Positions 13,319 through 17,431 of a stretch of 17,431 nucleotides of DNA are shown here, piece after piece. The notes below the pieces were generated by a model. It made no database searches. It saw only the letters and a list, made by a program, of their open reading frames with translations, and had not been told where the DNA came from. The position numbers and the translations under genes are program-made. Source of the stretch: UBA5941 sp021824385 (lineage in GTDB: Bacteria > Patescibacteriota > Microgenomatia > UBA8517); the NCBI GenBank assembly GCA_027347685.1, contig DAIEQM010000003.1, positions 1 to 17,431 of the forward strand, in the 5' to 3' direction. The stretch's first letter is position 1. The number at the start of each line of letters is the position of its first letter.

Positions 13319-13347
13319 TTGACATTACTACAGGGTAGTGGTATAAT
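13319..13347 (+). promoter_or_regulatory. Consensus sigma-70-type promoter of the 13389 gene
   Basis: TTGACA (13319-13324), exactly 17 bases, then TATAAT (13342-13347), preceded by GTGG. This matches the bacterial housekeeping consensus at all twelve positions. The predicted +1 is near 13354, with a leader of about 35 nt. Confidence 0.9.
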
Positions 13348-13388
13348 GTTTGTAGAGTTAAGAGAATTCATATAGGGGAGAAACCAGA

Positions 13389-13601
13389 ATGCGCAAGATT
13401 ATTAAGATTGTGATTATTTTTGCAGTATGTGCGGCGGTAGCCGGCGCGAGCCCGCAAATCGCAAAGATGATCGTACACCGAGCTGAGGATGTAAATGTCA
13501 CGGTTACTATCATCTGCGTCGTTGATGTTCTGCTTGCGCTGGTCAAGGCGTTTTTGGTCTTAGACCAAAGCAGCCAGCCGGCATACTTGAGTCGACGATA
13601 A
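13389..13601 (+). CDS. 70-residue two-helix membrane protein, unknown function
   Basis: Too short and plain to assign to a family. A basic start (MRKIIK) leads into a hydrophobic segment at about 5-20 that ends in AGAS and could be a signal peptide or first helix. A second hydrophobic segment is at about 36-57, followed by a polar tail ending in two arginines. Evidence that it is real: a perfect consensus promoter, an AGGGGAG Shine-Dalgarno eight bases before ATG, and a strong terminator after the stop. The stop codon lies in the loop of a small GTCGAC palindrome hairpin (13591-13607). The size could suit a toxin-like or stress membrane peptide, but nothing in the sequence shows that. Confidence 0.75.
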   Translation: MRKIIKIVIIFAVCAAVAGASPQIAKMIVHRAEDVNVTVTIICVVDVLLALVKAFLVLDQSSQPAYLSRR

Positions 13602-13615
13602 GTCGACACACACAA

Positions 13616-13645
13616 GGGGCGATACTAATATCGCCCCTTTTCTTT
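13616..13645 (+). terminator. Intrinsic terminator of the 13389 gene
   Basis: GGGGCGATA and TATCGCCCC form a 9-bp stem with a four-base loop, followed by TTTTCTTT. The T-rich tail ends about 10 bases before the convergent mrdA stop. The minus strand has no T run after the stem. Confidence 0.9.
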
Positions 13646-13654
13646 GCCCAAAAA

Positions 13655-15265
13655 TCATTTCCTCACATGAAACCAATAGTCGAGCGCTTCTTTTGCAATT
13701 GGGGCTGCAACCTTACTTCCTTCCCCTCCTTTTTCTACGAGCACGGTGAGTATTATTTCAGGATTCTCTGCTGGTGCAATTACCGTAAACCACGCATGTG
13801 TTTCTTTACTTCCTGTTTCAGCTGTTCCCGTTTTACATGCAACTTTTGGTTCAAAATCAAAAAATGGATAGCCAGTTCCACCTGTTGTACAGGCCTCTTG
13901 CATTCCTTTGTAAATAGTGTCGATTGTTGACGGAGAAATAGAAAGCTTCTTGCAGGTAGGTTTATTTTGAAATGTTAAGCTTGGAGAACACAAAAATCCA
14001 CCATTCGCCATTGTGGCAGTCAGCAAATTTGCTTGAAGCGGAGTCATGAGAGTATCGCCTTGCCCGATTGAAAAATGGTAGGTGTTTCCTAAAAACCAAC
14101 GTTCATTTAAGACCCGCTGTTTCCATTCTGGAGACGGCAAAAGTCCGCCAACTTCTCCTGGTAAGTCAATTCCGGTCTTTTTTCCCACTCCAAACTGCCC
14201 GGCCCAATGTACGAGCCGGTCAATACCAGTCATTTCTCCAACTTTATAAAAGAATGTGTCAGTGGACCGAGCAATTGCACGTTCTAAATTTATATTCCCT
14301 TCAGTTTTTCCGTACTGCGAAAAATACCACGTAGAGTAATTAAAGCTATTTATAGAAATGCTTCCTGTATCTTGGTATATGAAGTCTGGCGTAATAATGT
14401 GGTCTTCCAATGCTCCGGTTGCTACAACAATTTTAAAAACTGAACCAGGGTGATACGCACCGCTAATTGCGCGATCAAATAAGGGAAGTGTAGAGTCTGA
14501 AAACAAATTGGTAACGAGCGCATCGTTTGTCGGATTAGAGGTTAAAAAAATTGACGGGTCAAAAGAAGGATTCGAATACAAGGCCAAAATCTGCCCGTGC
14601 ATATCTGTGGCAACTGCGGCGCCTGGCAAATCTTTGAAGCTCTGTGAAAGCTTTTTTTGCAAACCATAATCGATTGTCGTGTTGATGTCAGTCCCAGGAA
14701 TTGGCTTCTGAACCCCTAAGGTTCGTATTTTTTTTCCTTGAATATCCACTTCGACCAGTTCTTTGCCATCAATGCCACGCAGTTCACAATCGTATTGCTC
14801 TTCAAGTCCACTTCTCCCTACTACACTGGTCGAAATTCTCACTCCTTTATTTATGCAATGAGGATCAGGTTTTCCTACTTCTTTCTCGTCCACTTTTCCC
14901 AGGTATCCAACCGCATGAGCCACAACTGGCCCAAGAGGATAGCTTCTATTCCACTCATCAATAATGTCATCCCGCTTAGTTGTATCAGTGGCTTTCTCTT
15001 TTACATATCCATTTTTCGGATCAAACACAAGCGTTTTTTTAATATCAATGTTATCTGCCAGGAGCTCCCCGCCACGAGCGTAAATCTTTCCTCTGGGAGC
15101 TTGAATAACTACCGAACGCAGTCGGTTTCCTTCAGAGAGTGATCGGTAATAGGCGCCTTTTACTACTTGAAGATCGAGCATTCGGGTGAAAAGCACCACG
15201 CCTCCCACAAACATAATAACCTTAAAAATTGTTGCAATATTGGACGAATGACGTGAGCTATACAT
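13655..15265 (-). CDS. mrdA: Penicillin-binding protein 2, peptidoglycan transpeptidase
   Basis: A 536-residue class B PBP. A single membrane anchor lies at about residues 11-30, followed by the pedestal domain with APRGKIYARGG and the transpeptidase domain. Catalytic motifs are SVFK at 275-278 (nucleophile Ser275), STD at 334-336 in the SxN position, and KTG at 478-480. It crosslinks peptidoglycan on the outer face of the membrane during elongation. It starts inside the end of mreB: ATG 15265 and the mreB TAG share the 8 bases 15258-15265, so translation is coupled. There is no rodA, mreC or mreD beside it. It is somewhat short compared with the 630-residue E. coli PBP2. FtsI is the alternative, but the mreB linkage favours PBP2. 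Confidence 0.93.
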   Translation of the reverse strand: MYSSRHSSNIATIFKVIMFVGGVVLFTRMLDLQVVKGAYYRSLSEGNRLRSVVIQAPRGKIYARGGELLADNIDIKKTLVFDPKNGYVKEKATDTTKRDDIIDEWNRSYPLGPVVAHAVGYLGKVDEKEVGKPDPHCINKGVRISTSVVGRSGLEEQYDCELRGIDGKELVEVDIQGKKIRTLGVQKPIPGTDINTTIDYGLQKKLSQSFKDLPGAAVATDMHGQILALYSNPSFDPSIFLTSNPTNDALVTNLFSDSTLPLFDRAISGAYHPGSVFKIVVATGALEDHIITPDFIYQDTGSISINSFNYSTWYFSQYGKTEGNINLERAIARSTDTFFYKVGEMTGIDRLVHWAGQFGVGKKTGIDLPGEVGGLLPSPEWKQRVLNERWFLGNTYHFSIGQGDTLMTPLQANLLTATMANGGFLCSPSLTFQNKPTCKKLSISPSTIDTIYKGMQEACTTGGTGYPFFDFEPKVACKTGTAETGSKETHAWFTVIAPAENPEIILTVLVEKGGEGSKVAAPIAKEALDYWFHVRK

Positions 15266-16289
15266 GAGAAACTTTTTTCAAAAGTGGCCGATCACTCAGC
15301 AACTTAGCACAGCCTCTCACGACTGCCGTGAGCGGATCTTCAGCCAATTTCACTTTAATGTTTAAGGCCTGCGACAACACCACATCAAGATTTTTAATAA
15401 GGGCTCCCCCTCCTGATAAAATAACACCGCTTTGCATAATATCTGAAATAAGCTCAGGTGGTGCTCCCTCAAAAAGAGCAACCGAAGCTTCTACAATTTC
15501 ATCAAACGATGATTTCAGTGCATTATATATTTCGAAATTTGAAATTTTTACCGAACGCGGAAGCCCTGACTCTAAGTCACGTCCCCGAATTACCTGAAAT
15601 ACGTCTTTAGCAGGCCGTGCATCTGCAAGTGCAATTTTAGTGCGCTCGGCGGTTGGTTCACCGATCAAAAGTGAATAGCGTAGTTTTACAAACTCAATAA
15701 TATCAGCGTCCATTTTGTCTCCCGCAGTTCGAAGCGAAACGCTTTCTACTTCACGCCCAGACGAAATCAACGCAATATCAGTTGTGCCCCCACCAACATC
15801 AATGACAGCAGCCACACTTTCTAGAGAAAAATTTTTGATTACACCAGCTGCAGCAGCTACTGTTTCAGGCACTAAATATACTTTTCGTGCACCTGCTTTG
15901 AGAGCAACTTCACGGACAGCCTTTCGTTCCACCTCATTAATTGAAGATGGAATACCAATTACTACTCGAGGGCGCGGAATACGGGGATGAAAGGTTCCAC
16001 TTTGGTGAACTTTGTGAATAAAGTGCGTCAAAAGAACTGCTGCTGCGGAATAATCAGAAATCACACCCGCTCGAAGTGGTCGCACTACTTCAATTGATTT
16101 CCCGGTTTTCCCAAGCATTTTTGCTGCAGCGCTTCCAATTGCAAGCGTCTCGCGTGCTCTCTTACTTCGCGCGACTGCCGTGTTTTCGCGAATAGCTATT
16201 CCCTTTCCTCGAACATAGACAAGGGTGTTGGCAGTGCCCAAATCGATTGCGAGGTCGTATGAAAACAATCCAAGAATAAAATTAATCAT
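15258..16289 (-). CDS. mreB: Rod shape-determining actin homologue MreB
   Basis: A 343-residue MreB of normal length. The actin-fold motifs are present: phosphate-1 IDLGTANTLVY near residue 15, phosphate-2 DVGGGTTDIALIS in the middle and the adenosine motif SGGGALIKNL near the C-terminus. The hydrophobic first residues (MINFILGLF) fit membrane binding. MreB filaments guide the elongation machinery, which includes the PBP2 encoded directly downstream with an 8-nt overlap. TATACT (16316-16311) lies 21 bases before the ATG, and an AGAG/GAAG stretch next to the ATG could be a weak ribosome site. It is divergent from the O-antigen ligase-like gene. Confidence 0.97.
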   Translation of the reverse strand: MINFILGLFSYDLAIDLGTANTLVYVRGKGIAIRENTAVARSKRARETLAIGSAAAKMLGKTGKSIEVVRPLRAGVISDYSAAAVLLTHFIHKVHQSGTFHPRIPRPRVVIGIPSSINEVERKAVREVALKAGARKVYLVPETVAAAAGVIKNFSLESVAAVIDVGGGTTDIALISSGREVESVSLRTAGDKMDADIIEFVKLRYSLLIGEPTAERTKIALADARPAKDVFQVIRGRDLESGLPRSVKISNFEIYNALKSSFDEIVEASVALFEGAPPELISDIMQSGVILSGGGALIKNLDVVLSQALNIKVKLAEDPLTAVVRGCAKLLSDRPLLKKVSHV

Positions 16290-16310
16290 CTTCTCTATAT
16301 TAGTAGAAGC

Positions 16311-16316
16311 AGTATA
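16311..16316 (-). promoter_or_regulatory. mreB-mrdA -10 box
   Basis: TATACT on the minus strand, 21 bases before the mreB ATG, giving a leader of about 15 nt. It lies 14 bases from the divergent TAAAAT of the 16343 gene, so the two promoters face away in a very short space. Confidence 0.5.
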
Positions 16317-16329
16317 AGCTCGCCTCGTG

Positions 16330-16335
16330 TAAAAT
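16330..16335 (+). promoter_or_regulatory. -10 box of the O-antigen ligase-like gene
   Basis: TAAAAT preceded by GTG, with seven bases to ATG 16343. The spacing matches the leaderless pattern of other core genes here and favours ATG 16343 over the in-frame ATG 16334, which overlaps the box. Confidence 0.4.
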
Positions 16336-16342
16336 GGAAAGA

Positions 16343-17431
16343 ATGAAACGATTTATTTGTATCTTGTTTTCAGTATTGTGTTTTGGAGTTCCCCTTATTT
16401 TCTATCCCAAAACCAGTGAATTATTTGAGTTTAATAAAATTGTACTTCTCTACGCAATCACGATTATCGTTTCTACCTTGTGGATTATTGAGTGTATCTT
16501 CATGAAAAAATATATCTTTAAGCGAACAATTCTTGACCTGCCACTTATTCTTTTTTTGATAAGCCAAGTTCTTTCAACTATTTTGTCTATCGACCCAAGA
16601 ACCTCGATTTTTGGCTATTATTCGAGATTTAACGGCGGTCTTCTCTCTATTATTTGTTATGCATTGTTGTATTGGGCTTTTGTAACCCATGTCAGCAGAA
16701 AGGAACTTCCTCGAATTTTTTTGAATATCATGATCGCGAGTACTATTTCCGCAGTTTGGGGAGCACTCGAGCACTTTGGAAAAAGCCCTAGTTGCGCCCT
16801 AATTACGGGAAATTTTGATGCCTCGTGCTGGGTGCAAGATGTACAACTTCGGGTCTTTGCCACCTTTGGCCAGCCGAATTGGATGGCAGCTTGGATGGCG
16901 GCCATACTCCCACTCACCTGGGCACTGTACTTCTATGCAAATAGAACATCTATACGAAAGATTCAAATTGGGAGTGTTATTCTTTCAGTGCTTTTTACTT
17001 CGGCGCTTTTATTTACAAAATCAAAATCAGGAATTGCATCATTTGGTGTATCACTCGTGGTCTTTGGAGCACTAATACTTTTCTTTCACTTCAAAGCATT
17101 CAAAAAATCTTTTTCAAAAAAAGTTTGGGTGTTACCTCTTTTTTTGGTCGTTGTCATAACGCTTTTTGGATCTCCTTGGACACCAACTATTTTTGAACTT
17201 CAACAAAAACGAACAACCATTGTTGAAGAAAAGCCAACTCAAGGAGGAACCTCGCTTGAAACTGGCGGAACCGATTCAGGGATTATTAGAACCATTGTAT
17301 GGCGGGGAGCTGTGTCGGTCTGGAGAGAGTTTCCGCTCCTCGGGTCGGGTGTTGAGACATTTGCATTTTCGTACTATCGAGGGAGGCCCATGGAGCACAA
17401 TCTCGTTTCCGAATGGAATTTTTTGTATAAC
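16343..17431 (+). CDS. O-antigen ligase/polymerase-like membrane protein, C-terminus outside window
   Basis: An open frame of 363 codons running off the right end with no stop. The product is a polytopic membrane protein with about eight to ten hydrophobic segments and short basic loops. The segment ATFGQPNWMAAWMA and, near the edge, LLGSGVETFAFSYYRGRP match the pattern of the O-antigen ligase (Wzy_C) superfamily, where a large periplasmic-side loop with conserved Arg and GxGxETF carries the active site. Such proteins transfer or polymerise lipid-linked glycans at the cell surface. In CPR genomes they are often fused to C-terminal TPR repeats, which cannot be checked here. The loop before the motif is rich in Gly, Thr and Glu. 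Confidence is high for the family, low for the substrate. Confidence 0.85.
   Translation, partial: MKRFICILFSVLCFGVPLIFYPKTSELFEFNKIVLLYAITIIVSTLWIIECIFMKKYIFKRTILDLPLILFLISQVLSTILSIDPRTSIFGYYSRFNGGLLSIICYALLYWAFVTHVSRKELPRIFLNIMIASTISAVWGALEHFGKSPSCALITGNFDASCWVQDVQLRVFATFGQPNWMAAWMAAILPLTWALYFYANRTSIRKIQIGSVILSVLFTSALLFTKSKSGIASFGVSLVVFGALILFFHFKAFKKSFSKKVWVLPLFLVVVITLFGSPWTPTIFELQQKRTTIVEEKPTQGGTSLETGGTDSGIIRTIVWRGAVSVWREFPLLGSGVETFAFSYYRGRPMEHNLVSEWNFLYN

Noticed and set aside
13591..13607. GTCGAC palindrome as a phage or integrase attachment site
   Set aside because: Only a six-base perfect repeat around the stop codon, with no integrase, no tRNA and no second copy in the window.

Overview
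The window looks like chromosome of a Candidate Phyla Radiation (Patescibacteria, most likely Parcubacteria/Paceibacteria-type) bacterium. This is an inference from compact housekeeping genes, a short 152-residue EF-Ts, an rpsB-tsf ... frr-rseP order without pyrH, O-antigen-ligase-like and PBP2/MreB genes, and many housekeeping ATGs placed almost directly on a -10 box. TGA is used as a stop (glyA, thyA), so the Gracilibacteria/Absconditabacteria recoding is not in use. There are no tRNA or rRNA genes, insertion sequences, integrases or CRISPR arrays that I can see.

Layout. (1) 1-4957: M50 site-2 protease (partial), frr, tsf and rpsB on the minus strand. A 3 kb accessory block (724-3703) sits between frr and tsf, where many bacteria carry pyrH. 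It holds an orphan membrane protein, a SAM methyltransferase, a class II Fic AMPylase with a C-terminal winged helix, and another orphan. The methyltransferase and Fic genes diverge around an array of 10-bp direct repeats. (2) 5077-10749: a one-carbon/thymidylate neighbourhood with folD, glyA, dcd, a tmk-like kinase, thyA and folA, plus an orphan gene (6039-6434) and a likely independent structured RNA (about 7736-7932). (3) 10805-13601: an orphan two-helix membrane protein, topA, and a 70-residue orphan membrane protein behind the best sigma-70-type promoter in the window. (4) 13655-17431: mrdA (PBP2) and mreB overlapping on the minus strand, divergent from an O-antigen ligase-like membrane protein that runs off the end.

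How the genes work together. GlyA charges tetrahydrofolate from serine, FolD interconverts methylene- and formyl-THF, Dcd starts the route from dCTP to dUMP, ThyA methylates dUMP and releases dihydrofolate, FolA regenerates THF, and the Tmk-like kinase phosphorylates dTMP. The window therefore holds almost a whole dTMP cycle. MreB and PBP2 form a minimal cell-elongation pair.

Two gene-expression styles are interleaved. Many conserved genes have a TATAAT-like box 6-11 nt before the ATG and no Shine-Dalgarno, so they look leaderless or nearly so. The orphan genes and dcd/thyA/folA have a strong Shine-Dalgarno at normal spacing, and several have their own promoter and hairpin terminator. The strongest candidates for something undescribed are the glyA-overlapping RNA gene, the helically phased repeat array at Fic, and this initiation dichotomy. 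All calls are by reading; no searches were run.
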